DNA from: Planococcus halocryophilus
Lineage (GTDB): Bacteria; Bacillota; Bacilli; Bacillales_A; Planococcaceae
Reading direction: 5' to 3'
NCBI RefSeq assembly: GCF_022489025.1
Contig: NZ_JAKVTG010000008.1
Coordinates: 88,257 to 152,256, forward strand
Length of the DNA stretch: 64,000 bases
The notes beneath the pieces were generated by a model. That model ran no database searches. It saw only the letters and a program-made list of their open reading frames with translations, and was not told the origin of the DNA. The translations under genes and the position numbers were made by a program. Of the stretch, positions 1-9,695 are shown in pieces (positions within the stretch are counted from its first letter, which is position 1; every line of letters starts with the position of its first letter).

Positions 1-1062
1 CCATTTGTTTTTCAAGTAATAATCACGATTGCTAATTAATTCCGAAGGAACAAAATCGACTTCGCTATGTTTCGCGTAACCGATTGTTCCGCCTACTTGC
101 ACTTTTACGAATTCTGCATTGGCGTCAATATAGAGAATTTCTCTACCATGTTCAACGTATGTCGCTTGTTTCGTAAAGTTTGAATCAAAGTAAATCGTTG
201 TAACCTCTTTAGCGCCACTTCCTGAAACACGATCTCCAAAAGCAAGTCCGCTTTTAATTCGGATAATTTCATCCCCTTTGAAAATCACTTTTGCAGTAGC
301 AACACTCTTGAATGATTCAGCTGCTTGCTGGTATTCTTTGTGTCCGTATTGTTGTTTAACCAATTGGCCGTTATCTACATAACCGAGATAGTAAAGTGAA
401 TTATCATTTGGTACATCTGGCAAAATTGGTGGTGCACTTGCTTTTTCATGGGCAAGTAAGAAGCGGTAAATAAATGCTGCTGCCTGCTCACGACTTGCGA
501 TATCTTTTGGTCCGAATTTTAAACCATTTTTCCCATCCGGGATGCCTTCTGTAATTTCATAGTGGACGATTGCGAACACTGCGCGAATCCCACCAGAAGA
601 ATTAAAGTCGGCTGCATCTGAGAATTCGATCCGCTTTTCTTTTAAATCCATTTCTTGATACTCAATAACATTTTTTAACGTTTGCGCCATTTGTTCGCGC
701 GTAATGTTGGCAGTCGGACGGAACATACTTTCTGAAACACCAACCATCAAACCTGCGCTATATGCTGCGCCAATTTCATTTGAAAGACTTGAATTTTTAG
801 GTACATCTTTAAACGGGTGAGTCCCTGCCGGCAAATTTAATGCACGGTTGATGAATGCTGCGAATTGCTCACGTGTTACACTAGCTGTCGGTTTATATGT
901 ACCATCTTTATATCCAGATAATATCCCTTGTTGCACCATTTCTTTCATTTCTTTCTCCAATGCACTTCCAGGTACGATATCGGTAGCTTGAGTAATTGAT
1001 GCAAAACTAAAAATTCCACAAAGTAATAAAATTATGACTGCAAACTTATTGAACTTATTCAT
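1..1062 (-). CDS. SLH-domain secreted protein, C-terminus beyond window edge
   Basis: A reading frame open to the left edge gives 354 N-terminal residues with no stop. It starts at the ATG whose A is at 1062, behind an AGGGGG ribosome site. Residues 1-26 form a signal peptide ending near ITQA. Three SLH modules follow (about 28-75, 80-135 and 150-205), each carrying the G-x-x-x-G-x-F-P/G and TREQ-type signatures. From about residue 225 there is a beta-rich region with a VGGTIGY segment. I recall such regions in SLH-linked cell-wall hydrolases of the glucosaminidase type, but the catalytic part lies outside the window, so that function is only a guess. It is the first of five SLH proteins in a row. 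Confidence 0.8.
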   Translation of the reverse strand, partial: MNKFNKFAVIILLLCGIFSFASITQATDIVPGSALEKEMKEMVQQGILSGYKDGTYKPTASVTREQFAAFINRALNLPAGTHPFKDVPKNSSLSNEIGAAYSAGLMVGVSESMFRPTANITREQMAQTLKNVIEYQEMDLKEKRIEFSDAADFNSSGGIRAVFAIVHYEITEGIPDGKNGLKFGPKDIASREQAAAFIYRFLLAHEKASAPPILPDVPNDNSLYYLGYVDNGQLVKQQYGHKEYQQAAESFKSVATAKVIFKGDEIIRIKSGLAFGDRVSGSGAKEVTTIYFDSNFTKQATYVEHGREILYIDANAEFVKVQVGGTIGYAKHSEVDFVPSELISNRDYYLKNKW

Positions 1063-1305
1063 ATGGGCCCCCTATTAGTTTTAGTATTGTTTGTAATTAA
1101 GGATATTTTCACTGTAACTTAACACCTGACTTATAGTGCATTAGTTTCCAATAAAATACTCTTATTTAATCAGTTTATAGTAATAATATGTTTTAAAGAA
1201 GGATAATATGTAAAAAAAGAAAAATGAGCGCTTTATGCCCAGTTTACTTTTATTACAAAAAAATTACTTTTGTGCCTCGTGACTTTTTACCTGTGAAAGA
1301 ATTAA

Positions 1306-1343
1306 AAAAAAGAACCTTCCGAGTAATTCTCGAAAGGTTCTTT
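1306..1343. terminator. Rho-independent terminator, bidirectional
   Basis: A perfect-looking AAGAACCTT...AAGGTTCTT stem with T-rich flanks on both strands lies just after the stop of the NlpC/P60-SLH gene. Confidence 0.85.
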
Positions 1344-1349
1344 TTGTTT

Positions 1350-2396
1350 TTACTTAACCATCATTGAGCTGTATAAACCAGCTGCAAATTCTGCACGGTT
1401 AGCATTTTTTGATTCATAATATTTTGATGTTTGGAAAACTGTTGTTTGATCGATTGCTTTAAGTGCAACGATGTGTTTATGTGCCCAGAACGTTGAAGGG
1501 ATGTCTAAGTATCTTGCACTTGATGCACTCGTTTGCGCTTTACTGGATTCAGACATTTTAAATGCTCTGTCTAAAATGACAGCCAATTGAGTTTTTGTTA
1601 ATGTATCATCCACACCGTAAGCGCCATTTGTATAACCGAGAATGATTTTTGATTCGTTCATCGCCGCAATATCTTTTGCAAAACGATGTGATGTTGAAAC
1701 ATCTGAAAAATTCACTGCACTTGATGGCTGAAGTTTTAATACTCGATTTACCATCGCAGCTGCTTGTCCACGAGTAACCGATTCATTTGGACGGAAATCT
1801 TGTTTTTCAAATCCACTAATGATTCCTGAAGTGTTTAATGATTTAATCGCTGTGTAAGCTGGGTGACTTAAAGCTACATCAACAAATTCACCGTTTGTTA
1901 CTGGCGGAAGCGCTGCTTGAATTGGTGCTGTTACGCTTTTGACTCCACTTAAACGTTTAGCTCCAGCGTATTTAGGACCCCAATAAGGGTTTGTATTAAT
2001 GTTCGAAATTGCTACGCCTTTACTTTCCGCTGAAATTACGTTGCCATCTCCCAAATAAATTCCTGTATGAGAAATTCCTGGCTTGTATGTATTTGCAAAA
2101 AATACTAAGTCGCCTTCTTGAAGATTGCTTTTCGAAACGGGTGTACCTACGTCAAATTGATCTGCTGAAGTTCTCGGTAATGAAATATCGAAGTTTTTAA
2201 ATACGTGAAGGATATATCCTGAACAATCAAATCCCGCTGTCGTAGTACCGCCAAATTTATAAGGGGTCCCTTCAAATTTAAGAGCATAACTTGCAATGTC
2301 GTCTGGTTCTGCTGCTTTAGTTTCAGTAGATGCAAAAGGACTGATTACCGTAAATAATAGTACCATCATCATTATTAGTAATATGCGATTCTTCAA
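1350..2396 (-). CDS. Secreted NlpC/P60 peptidase with C-terminal SLH modules
   Basis: 348 residues. A signal peptide covers 1-29. An NlpC/P60 (C40) cysteine peptidase domain covers about 31-150, with the nucleophile Cys58 in the motif GFDCSG and the general-base His110 in SHTGIY. These enzymes cut gamma-D-Glu to diaminopimelate/lysine bonds in cell-wall peptides. Three SLH modules follow (about 172-222, 228-282 and 295-345). The third is the most diverged. The order catalytic-then-SLH is the reverse of its two neighbours. SLH modules normally bind pyruvylated secondary cell-wall polymer, so the protein is probably held at the wall and acts in wall turnover. Catalytic domain call is firm; exact substrate is inferred. 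Confidence 0.93.
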   Translation of the reverse strand: MKNRILLIMMMVLLFTVISPFASTETKAAEPDDIASYALKFEGTPYKFGGTTTAGFDCSGYILHVFKNFDISLPRTSADQFDVGTPVSKSNLQEGDLVFFANTYKPGISHTGIYLGDGNVISAESKGVAISNINTNPYWGPKYAGAKRLSGVKSVTAPIQAALPPVTNGEFVDVALSHPAYTAIKSLNTSGIISGFEKQDFRPNESVTRGQAAAMVNRVLKLQPSSAVNFSDVSTSHRFAKDIAAMNESKIILGYTNGAYGVDDTLTKTQLAVILDRAFKMSESSKAQTSASSARYLDIPSTFWAHKHIVALKAIDQTTVFQTSKYYESKNANRAEFAAGLYSSMMVK

Positions 2397-2641
2397 TTCG
2401 TCACCTCTTATAGTTTTTTTATTAGGTAGTGTTATTCATTTCTGTGTCAAATATTTCTTTTCTTAATCTATTTTTGATTCTAGCAGACAATTCGTACAAT
2501 TATTGTTACATTTGCATTACAATTACGTAACAAGTTATGTTTATTTGTTTATTTATAACAAATAAAGGGTACGAAAAAACTTAAAGTATAGACTTCTAAA
2601 GTGTTTACTTGTAAATTTATTCTTTATTAATTTTGTTTTCT

Positions 2642-2677
2642 AAAAAAATCCACCTGATAAGGATCAGGTGGATTTTT
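2642..2677 (-). terminator. Rho-independent terminator of the amidase gene
   Basis: Stem AAAATCCACCTGAT / ATCAGGTGGATTTTT with a 3-nt loop and T-tract, 14 bases after the stop codon. Confidence 0.88.
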
Positions 2678-2690
2678 AGTGTTTTGTGAA

Positions 2691-4151
2691 TTAATGCAGT
2701 CGTTTACTTGGTGAAGCACCCACTTGGCTGTAGTATTGAGCCAAATCAGTACGTCCTTCGTAATGATAATAATAATCTAACGTAGCTAAAAACAAAGCTC
2801 TTCCCATTTTTTTGCGCTCAGTATCTGATTTGAAATATTTAAGATCAATTTCACTATCGATAAAACCCATTTCAACAAGCGTGGCTGGAACTGTATTTTC
2901 ACGTAATACAGCTAAGTTTCCTTTTTTGACTCCACGATTCACTAATGGCCATGCCTCTTGCATACGTGACAACATGTAGGTAGACAGTGCTTTCGATTGG
3001 TTAACATATGGATTCGTCGCAGAAGTTGAATAGTAATAAGATTCTTGACCATTTGCTGAATGGTTAAAAGAATTCATATGCATGCTAACAAAAATATCTC
3101 CATTATATTTTTTAGCAAATTGTGCACGTTCAGTCAAACTAAGGAAAGCATCACCTGTACGTGTCATTTTTGTTTGAATTGATGTTTGGTCAAAATAAGA
3201 TTTCATATGAGTAGCTATGTTTAAATTAACATTTTTTTCTTGGAAACCAAAACCATTTGCACCTGGATCATGATCACCATGCCCTGGATCAATAATAACT
3301 GTAATATCACTTCCTGCTGCTGGTGGTGGCGCAGGTAGAACAGCAGATGGTTTTGAAGAGCTTAAATAAGATTTATCCACATAACCTGTTAAATTGTTGA
3401 CTTTAATGTACGCCCAGTTGCCTGTATAACTAGCAACACTCACTACTTGACCATGATTAAGTTTACTAATTACATTTGAAGGCGAATTAACGATTTGCGG
3501 TTTAGAACGCATGTTTAACGTAGAAGATCCCACGTTTACATATTGTGTAGTTTTAAAAATTGATGTATCTCCAGTTTGAACACGAAAATCTGCATTAATC
3601 GTTCTCGCTAAGAAAACCGCAAAATCAGAACGAATAATTGTAATATTTGTACCGAAACTGCCATCTGACATCCCCTGCGCAATACCTTTATCCATAAGTA
3701 CTTTAGCAGCGCTCGAAGAATTTGTACCACCTAAATTATAAGCACGATTAATTAGAACTGCCATTTCGCCACGCTTTAGTTTAACGTCTGGTCGAAACGT
3801 ACCATCTCCATATCCGTTAATTACATCCTTAGCTACAAGCTCCATAATATAGCCTGAAGCCATATTTCCAGCCGACACATCTTTAAAGCTAGTATTTCTC
3901 TTTGTGCCATTCAAACCTAGAGATCTGCCTATCATTGCTGCAGCTTCACCTCTTGTTACTTCTCTATCTGGTACAAAATGCGTTGAACTAACTCCATTAA
4001 TAATATTCTTATTTGTCAAATAAGTTATCTCTTTTGCAGCTCGATGACTATCACCGATATCTTGAAAATTTCCACTTGCATCCACTTGAACCATAGGAGC
4101 TAACATTGAAGAAACAACTGCTATACATAGTAAAATTATCCACTTTTCCAA
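2691..4151 (-). CDS. SLH-SH3-N-acetylmuramoyl-L-alanine amidase
   Basis: 486 residues from a TTG start at 4151. I prefer this TTG over the ATG 36 bases upstream because AGGGGG lies nine bases before it and the protein then begins with a clean signal peptide (EKWIILLCIAVV, cut near VDA). Three SLH modules cover about 25-190. An SH3-like domain (about 205-265) follows, then a Pro/Ala linker and an Amidase_3 domain. Zn ligands are visible as His291 (DPGHGD), Glu305 (QEKNV) and His358 (VSMHMN), with catalytic Glu427 (LVEMGF). The enzyme cleaves the MurNAc-L-Ala bond of peptidoglycan. Complete and probably active. Its own terminator follows, so it appears to be transcribed alone. Confidence 0.93.
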   Translation of the reverse strand: MEKWIILLCIAVVSSMLAPMVQVDASGNFQDIGDSHRAAKEITYLTNKNIINGVSSTHFVPDREVTRGEAAAMIGRSLGLNGTKRNTSFKDVSAGNMASGYIMELVAKDVINGYGDGTFRPDVKLKRGEMAVLINRAYNLGGTNSSSAAKVLMDKGIAQGMSDGSFGTNITIIRSDFAVFLARTINADFRVQTGDTSIFKTTQYVNVGSSTLNMRSKPQIVNSPSNVISKLNHGQVVSVASYTGNWAYIKVNNLTGYVDKSYLSSSKPSAVLPAPPPAAGSDITVIIDPGHGDHDPGANGFGFQEKNVNLNIATHMKSYFDQTSIQTKMTRTGDAFLSLTERAQFAKKYNGDIFVSMHMNSFNHSANGQESYYYSTSATNPYVNQSKALSTYMLSRMQEAWPLVNRGVKKGNLAVLRENTVPATLVEMGFIDSEIDLKYFKSDTERKKMGRALFLATLDYYYHYEGRTDLAQYYSQVGASPSKRLH

Positions 4152-4187
4152 ACTTAATTTCCCCCTAAATATTATTATAGTCCACAC

Positions 4188-4463
4188 TTTAAACTATATT
4201 TGAATTAATTTCTATGTATCTTTTAAACTATTTACTATTTTTGGAAGACAAAAATGCATTTAAAAAGTAGTTCATAAGTCTTTATTTATTTTTCTACATA
4301 TGCGTTAGAGTTTGAGTTTTTAATAAAATTTACATATTTCATTTTTTATAGAAAGTATGTGCTATCAAGCTATTTGACTACTTTTAAGGATCATAAATTT
4401 ATTTTTTTGTCTTTTCTCAAAATTTTTTTAGTATGACCTTTTTACTTATCTTTTTTTTCATAT
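4188..4463. other. AT-rich intergenic gap without a recognisable gene
   Basis: Very AT-rich. It must hold the promoter of the amidase gene on the minus strand, but no convincing -35/-10 pair stands out from the background. No small gene with a ribosome site was found. Confidence 0.5.
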
Positions 4464-4500
4464 AAAAAAAGCTTTGTCCAAATAAGGACAAAGCTTTTTA
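4464..4500 (-). terminator. Rho-independent terminator of the SLH 5'-nucleotidase gene
   Basis: Stem AAAAGCTTTGTCC / GGACAAAGCTTTT with a 6-nt loop and A/T tracts on both sides, 10 bases after the stop codon. Confidence 0.88.
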
Positions 4501-4509
4501 AATTAATCT

Positions 4510-6687
4510 TTATTGTGGTGTATTGATTTCAAGAATTCTGCCTTCAAGTTTCGGTGTAACTTGACCAATTCTCTCTAACTCTTCCTGGAAGTTAATCCAA
4601 TCTGAAATTCCCAAATCAATCGCACGGCCTTCAGCATATGCTTTTGCCAATACTGTATATCCATCTCCGCCTTTAGCAGTAAAAGCATTTGTTGCAACTT
4701 TATATGTCTCAGATTCTACTAAAGGTTTTTTAGCTCCTGAAGCGTCAACAAACGTGATTGAAACGATTCGAGATCCAGCAGGTTTTGATGCATCAAACTT
4801 AATTTCTGCACCAGATACGTGTAAGAACCCACCATTTTCATTAGGATATTGACCTACGCTGATTTCAAATGCTTGTTTTATTTCTGTTCCTGTAAGATCC
4901 ATCGTCGCTAGTGTATTACCAAAAGGCAATACCTTGATAATTTCTCCCACTGTGATTGGTCCAGCATCAATCGCCGTACGAATACCACCACCGTTTTGGA
5001 ATGCCATCACCGTTTCTGGGCTAAACTCTCTTGCTTTTTTCAACATGCCATCCGTAATAATGTTACCTAGTGGCGTTTCATTTCTACGTACACTTTCTCC
5101 AGTTGTATTGCCTACATCCCCACTACGTGGATTTAAAAGTGGTGCTGTTGCAACAGCTGTCGTTTCTTCTTCTTCAATTTCTTTTACTCTTGCACTATAT
5201 GGTGCCAAAATTTCTGCTGCTTCTGGATCTTCAACTTGTGCACTAATTTTGATTAGTTCGCCATTGTAAGCATAAACTTCACCTTTTTCGTCAAACTGCA
5301 CATCTAAAGTTCCTAAATTATCGCCGTACTGTCCAGTTTGTACAATAACTGTCGGTGCGTCGAATTTCTCTACTAATATCGGTTTAGCCAATTCTGTATG
5401 CGTATGTCCACCTACAATAACATCAATTCCTTCTACTGCTTTTGCTAGTTCTTGATCATTATCAATTGCAGCATTATCATCATAGCCAATATGAGTAAGC
5501 GCTATCACTTTATCAACGCCCATTTTCTCAAATTCATCCACCATTAGTTGAGCTTCAGCAATATAATTGGAGAACGTTACTTTTCCTGGACTAGAAATAT
5601 CTATTGTATCTTCTGTTGTAAGACCAAAAATCCCCACTTTTTCGCCGTTGATTTTTTTCACCATACCCGAGTAAATGTTTCCTGAATCTGGATCGTTCGA
5701 AATTCTAGATTGGAACATTCCTTCGAAAAGAGGCTCGTCAGAAAAATCAGTATTAGCTGAAAGGAATGGGAATTTCGCTGCTTTAACAAAATCTTTTAAT
5801 GCTTGATGCCCTTCTTCAGAAGAGCCCAAATCGAACTCATGATTTCCGAAAGTCATCGCATCGTAACCCATTAAATTCATCATTTTCATATCGGGTTCTC
5901 CAGTAAACTCATTGAAATATAAAGTACCAGAGAATACATCACCCGCGTCTAGCAACAAAGCATCCGGATTTTTTGCACGGAATTCTTTTACTGCTGTTAC
6001 TCGTTTAGGTGCCGTAGCCAAACGACCATGAGTATCATTTGTGTGCATTAATGATACTGAGAATAGCTCTCTCTTTAAATCTTCTTTTGCACGGAAAATA
6101 AATAAAGCCATTTCTCCACGTGTCAAATTATGTTCTGAACCAAACTGAGTTTTAGACTTCCCTACTGTGATTTCATTTTTAATCAAAGCATCAACATATT
6201 TTGCGAATTTTGTATTCACATCTGTAAATTGAGTTTTTGTCACTTTATCGTCTATCTCATATTGTGCTGCACTTGCTAAAATTTTTGAAAGTTCGTTTCT
6301 TGTTAATAAATCAGTTGAACCAAAGCGTGTTTCTGTTTTCCCATGAACAATTCCAGCTTGTACTAATGCATCAACTGCCCATTTAGCTGAAGCAGGAACA
6401 TCTGTAAAACCTGAGTCTTTAAAATCTTGATCTGACTTAAATCCTATTGCACGTGCAATCATTACTGCTGCATCTTGTCTTTTGATATTGTCAGTCGTAC
6501 CGTAATGTGTTTCAGAAATACCATTTGTAATGCCATTTTCAACTAAGAAATCTACCGCTGCCATGTATCGATCTGAAACATCCTCAAATTTGGTGGTGTT
6601 AGCTGATACCGGTGATAGTGCTGAAGCCACCATTGTTACGGTTACTGCAGAAGCGATGAATTTCTTGTTATACAGGACATTTGTCAT
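4510..6687 (-). CDS. SLH-anchored 5'-nucleotidase / cyclic phosphodiesterase
   Basis: 725 residues behind AAGGAGG. Signal peptide 1-29; three SLH modules (about 32-85, 92-148, 152-203); then a calcineurin-like metallophosphatase domain (about 208-470) and a 5'-nucleotidase C-terminal domain (about 505-705). Metal ligands are visible: Asp218 and His220 in NDTHG, Asp250 in DAGD, Asn282 and His283 in GNHE, and later THIGYD and GGHTHTE. The family (UshA/YfkN) releases phosphate from extracellular nucleotides. The order SLH-then-enzyme suggests it is held in the wall and scavenges phosphate or nucleosides outside the cell. Nothing looks truncated. Substrate range cannot be read from sequence. Confidence 0.94.
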   Translation of the reverse strand: MTNVLYNKKFIASAVTVTMVASALSPVSANTTKFEDVSDRYMAAVDFLVENGITNGISETHYGTTDNIKRQDAAVMIARAIGFKSDQDFKDSGFTDVPASAKWAVDALVQAGIVHGKTETRFGSTDLLTRNELSKILASAAQYEIDDKVTKTQFTDVNTKFAKYVDALIKNEITVGKSKTQFGSEHNLTRGEMALFIFRAKEDLKRELFSVSLMHTNDTHGRLATAPKRVTAVKEFRAKNPDALLLDAGDVFSGTLYFNEFTGEPDMKMMNLMGYDAMTFGNHEFDLGSSEEGHQALKDFVKAAKFPFLSANTDFSDEPLFEGMFQSRISNDPDSGNIYSGMVKKINGEKVGIFGLTTEDTIDISSPGKVTFSNYIAEAQLMVDEFEKMGVDKVIALTHIGYDDNAAIDNDQELAKAVEGIDVIVGGHTHTELAKPILVEKFDAPTVIVQTGQYGDNLGTLDVQFDEKGEVYAYNGELIKISAQVEDPEAAEILAPYSARVKEIEEEETTAVATAPLLNPRSGDVGNTTGESVRRNETPLGNIITDGMLKKAREFSPETVMAFQNGGGIRTAIDAGPITVGEIIKVLPFGNTLATMDLTGTEIKQAFEISVGQYPNENGGFLHVSGAEIKFDASKPAGSRIVSITFVDASGAKKPLVESETYKVATNAFTAKGGDGYTVLAKAYAEGRAIDLGISDWINFQEELERIGQVTPKLEGRILEINTPQ

Positions 6688-6833
6688 GTGTTCTTTCCTC
6701 CTTAAGGATTATATTTCTCATTACCTTTCTACTTTAACAAAATAAAATGGGTCGAGCCACACAATTTACATAATAAAACACATTATTCTCATAATTTGAT
6801 TTCTATTTGTACAAATTTGCTGTTAATACAGAA

Positions 6834-6867
6834 AAAAATCCTTTCGTCAAATGACGAAAGGATTTTT
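6834..6867 (-). terminator. Rho-independent terminator of the symporter gene
   Basis: Stem AAATCCTTTCGTC / GACGAAAGGATTT with loop AAAT and T-tracts, immediately after the stop codon of the AGCS gene. Confidence 0.88.
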
Positions 6868-6868
6868 T

Positions 6869-8287
6869 CTATTCGTGACGGCTTTCGCCTTCGCCCCAGC
6901 ATTCAGTGTTTTTCAAACCTGGGATATTTTTTGCAAAAAACTCTGGGTTTTTTCCAGCTTTGCGCTGGCTTGTGTAATCTTCCAGTACTTTAAAGGCAGT
7001 TTTTCCGAGTAACGCGATAACAACTAAGTTGAGAACCGCCATGAAGCCCATAAACAAATCGGCCATATTCCAAACCAATTGAACTTGAGCAAGTGCCCCA
7101 AACATAACCATTGCTAGGACGCCGAAGCGGTATGCTGTCAACCAAGCACTATGAGCATTAATAAATTCGATATTCGTTTCACCGTAATAATAGTTCCCAA
7201 TGATTGAACTAAATGCAAAGAACAAAATAGCAATCGCTAGGAAGTACGGCGCCCAGCTACCAAGATGAACATTCAACGAGTCTTGCGTCAGCAAAATTCC
7301 AATTTGTTCACTCGTCGTGTATAGACCAGCCAAGATGATGATAAAAGCAGTTGCTGAACAAATAACGATTGTATCAAAGAAAACGCCTAAACTTTGTACA
7401 AGACCTTGTTTTGCAGGATGCGAAACGTTAGCAGATGCTGCGGCATTAGGTACAGAACCCATACCTGCTTCGTTTGAGAATAACCCTCGACGAACACCTT
7501 GCATAATAGCAGCACCAATACCACCACCGATTGCTTCTTCTAAACCGAAAGCACTTTTCACAATAAGCGTGAAGACGGCTGGAATTTCAGTGATATTCAT
7601 GACGATGATATATAACGCTACAATGATGTAAATCGTTGCCATAACCGGCACTACAACCTGTGTAACTCTAGCAATTCGTTTGACGCCACCAAAAATAACG
7701 ATCGCCGTTAATAACACAAGTCCTAGACCAATCGTCCAATCTGGAATATTAAAGACGTCTTCAAATGATTGAGCAATTGTGTTTGATTGAACTGAGTTGA
7801 AGATAAACCCAAATGCCAATGTCAAAAGAATGGCAAAGACAATTCCGAGTTTGCGGTTGCCGAGTGCTTTTTCCATATAATAAGCTGGGCCACCACGGAA
7901 TTGTTCACCGTCTCGGATTTTGTAAACTTGCGCTAATGTACTTTCAACAAAAGCAGTAGCCATCCCGATAATCGCGACCATCCACATCCAGAAAACCGCT
8001 CCGGGTCCTCCGATCGCAATTGCTAAAGCAACACCCGTGATATTCCCCGTTCCTACGCGGGAGGCAGTAGAAATTGTGAACGCTTGGAAAGCAGATATCC
8101 CGCTATCTCCATCCTTTTTTTCTGTAATGACACGGAACATTTCACCAAATAGGCGAATCTGAACGAATTTAGTGCGAACAGTAAAGTAAAGGCCAAGGCC
8201 CATAAGAAGTGCAATTAGTATGTATGTCCAGAGCAACGTATTGGCGTTATCAACGAACCATGTGATTCCATTTAAAAAAGCATCCAT
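6869..8287 (-). CDS. Alanine/glycine:cation symporter (AGCS family)
   Basis: 472 residues with about eleven hydrophobic segments. The AGCS signatures are present: GTGNITGVALAIAIGGPGAVFW near residue 80, then GGPAYYMEK and FSNEAGMGSVPNAAA. Members (AlsT, GlyP type) import alanine or glycine with Na+ or H+. The gene sits alone behind AAAGGAG with its own terminator, between two SLH genes. A possible link is salvage of alanine or glycine released by the neighbouring wall hydrolases, which is inference from position only. Confidence 0.94.
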   Translation of the reverse strand: MDAFLNGITWFVDNANTLLWTYILIALLMGLGLYFTVRTKFVQIRLFGEMFRVITEKKDGDSGISAFQAFTISTASRVGTGNITGVALAIAIGGPGAVFWMWMVAIIGMATAFVESTLAQVYKIRDGEQFRGGPAYYMEKALGNRKLGIVFAILLTLAFGFIFNSVQSNTIAQSFEDVFNIPDWTIGLGLVLLTAIVIFGGVKRIARVTQVVVPVMATIYIIVALYIIVMNITEIPAVFTLIVKSAFGLEEAIGGGIGAAIMQGVRRGLFSNEAGMGSVPNAAASANVSHPAKQGLVQSLGVFFDTIVICSATAFIIILAGLYTTSEQIGILLTQDSLNVHLGSWAPYFLAIAILFFAFSSIIGNYYYGETNIEFINAHSAWLTAYRFGVLAMVMFGALAQVQLVWNMADLFMGFMAVLNLVVIALLGKTAFKVLEDYTSQRKAGKNPEFFAKNIPGLKNTECWGEGESRHE

Positions 8288-8368
8288 TCTATCTCTCTCC
8301 TTTTTATATAATATAAACTTGTAATCAATACCCTTTTTTCAAGGAGTAAAAACGTTCTTTTCTAACAC

Positions 8369-8404
8369 ATATAAAAATGAGACCCTCTTGCGAAAGAGGG
8401 TCTC
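8369..8404 (-). terminator. Hairpin with minus-strand T-tract between CAP and symporter genes
   Basis: Perfect 11-bp stem GAGACCCTCTT / AAGAGGGTCTC with loop GCGA (8379-8404), followed on the minus strand by ATTTTTATA. It lies about 145 bases after the CAP gene stop and 90 bases before the symporter start. It could end the CAP transcript or attenuate the symporter. I see no riboswitch-like conserved core before it. Confidence 0.65.
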
Positions 8405-8548
8405 GGATGTCGGCTATATTAGTTTATCATGTGTTTTTCCCATATAAGAATTTTTAGTATTTTAAGTTATTTCCCAGACAATAATCAAGTAGTTTCTGGT
8501 TAAATTGCCTGTTTTTTTGAGTCTTCTATTGTTAAAAATGTAGGCAAT

Positions 8549-9586
8549 TTAGCGGATAGCGTACATATGCACCCAGTAGGGAAAGCCATCAGAGTCTTCC
8601 ATGTATCCAACACCAATGACTGTATACGATTCTAACAACAAATTATTTTTATGACCTTTCGATTCCATCCATGCGTTTACCGTTTCGTTTGCTGTTATAT
8701 AGCCGCTTGCTAAGTTTTCGCCAACTTGATTTGTCGGGTAACCTAAGTCAATTGCCATTTCCCACGGTAAACCATAAGACGGAGACGTATGGTCGAAATA
8801 ATTATTTTGAGCCATGTCTTTTGCTTTTAATTGAGCAATTTTTGTTAAAGCAGAGTCTTCTTTTAATTTGCCTACCCCAGCGGCTTGTCTTATTTCATTG
8901 ATCATAGGAATGGTGTCGTAGACGACTGAAGTCACTCCTAAATATTTTTTGTTGATTTGATCATATGAAATGGCTTTTGTTTTTGTACGTTCAGCAAATT
9001 GCATTGAACGCTCGATAAAAGCAGCCAATTGTGCACGCGTTACTAGCGTTTCGGGCTGAAATGTAGAAGTCGTTATCCCTCTAGTAATATTTACTTCAGC
9101 CATGGTAATAATATAAGAATGAGCCCAATGCTTTAAAGGGACATCTTTGAAACTAGTTTCATCATTAGTATCAACAATGATATCAAAGCCCTCTACAATG
9201 ATTTTCGCCATTTGAGCTCTTGACAATGGGTTGTCCGGATTAAATTTCTTAACATCCGCAAACACGCCCTTCTCAGTTAAAGCCGCAATTTCCTTATAAG
9301 CATAATGATTTGGAGGTACATCTATAAACTTTGGTTTGTAATTGGTAGTCAAATCAATCTTTAATGTTTTAGCTAATATTAATGCTGCCTGTGCTCTTGT
9401 TACATTATCATTGGGACCAAATTTTCCATTACTGTAGCCATTTAAAATTTCAGCTTTTGATAAGTTATGAATTGAATAATAGGCAAAATGATATTTTGAT
9501 AAGTCCGAGAAGTGATTAGCCTGAACTGTGGAGACAGGAAGTAAGAATAAAAGAGCTATAAGTGTGGTAGTTATGGTTTTTTTCAT
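8549..9586 (-). CDS. SLH-CAP domain secreted protein
   Basis: 345 residues. Signal peptide 1-23; three SLH modules (about 25-78, 84-138, 144-200); then a CAP (SCP/YkwD-type) domain from about 222 to the end. CAP hallmarks are visible: YFDHTSP (His266), GENLASG (Glu290), SKGHKNNLL (His312) and the terminal YWVHMY (His340). Bacterial CAP proteins are secreted and often Ca2+-binding, but their biochemical role is mostly unknown. The four candidate metal/active-site positions are intact. RBS GGAGAGGAG. It shares the same wall-anchoring architecture as its neighbours, with SLH first. Confidence 0.92.
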   Translation of the reverse strand: MKKTITTTLIALLFLLPVSTVQANHFSDLSKYHFAYYSIHNLSKAEILNGYSNGKFGPNDNVTRAQAALILAKTLKIDLTTNYKPKFIDVPPNHYAYKEIAALTEKGVFADVKKFNPDNPLSRAQMAKIIVEGFDIIVDTNDETSFKDVPLKHWAHSYIITMAEVNITRGITTSTFQPETLVTRAQLAAFIERSMQFAERTKTKAISYDQINKKYLGVTSVVYDTIPMINEIRQAAGVGKLKEDSALTKIAQLKAKDMAQNNYFDHTSPSYGLPWEMAIDLGYPTNQVGENLASGYITANETVNAWMESKGHKNNLLLESYTVIGVGYMEDSDGFPYWVHMYAIR

Positions 9587-9695
9587 ATGCTCTCCTCTCC
9601 TGCTTGCGATCTTTAAATTTTTTCTATTCCTTACTCTTTACCCCTTTTTTGCTTTTTATATCATTTATTTCAAAACAATTTTCTGTCTCATTATA

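Noticed and set aside
8379..8548. Riboswitch or T-box before the symporter gene
   Set aside because: Only a simple hairpin with a T-tract; no T-box sequence, specifier stem or glycine/SAM core could be seen.
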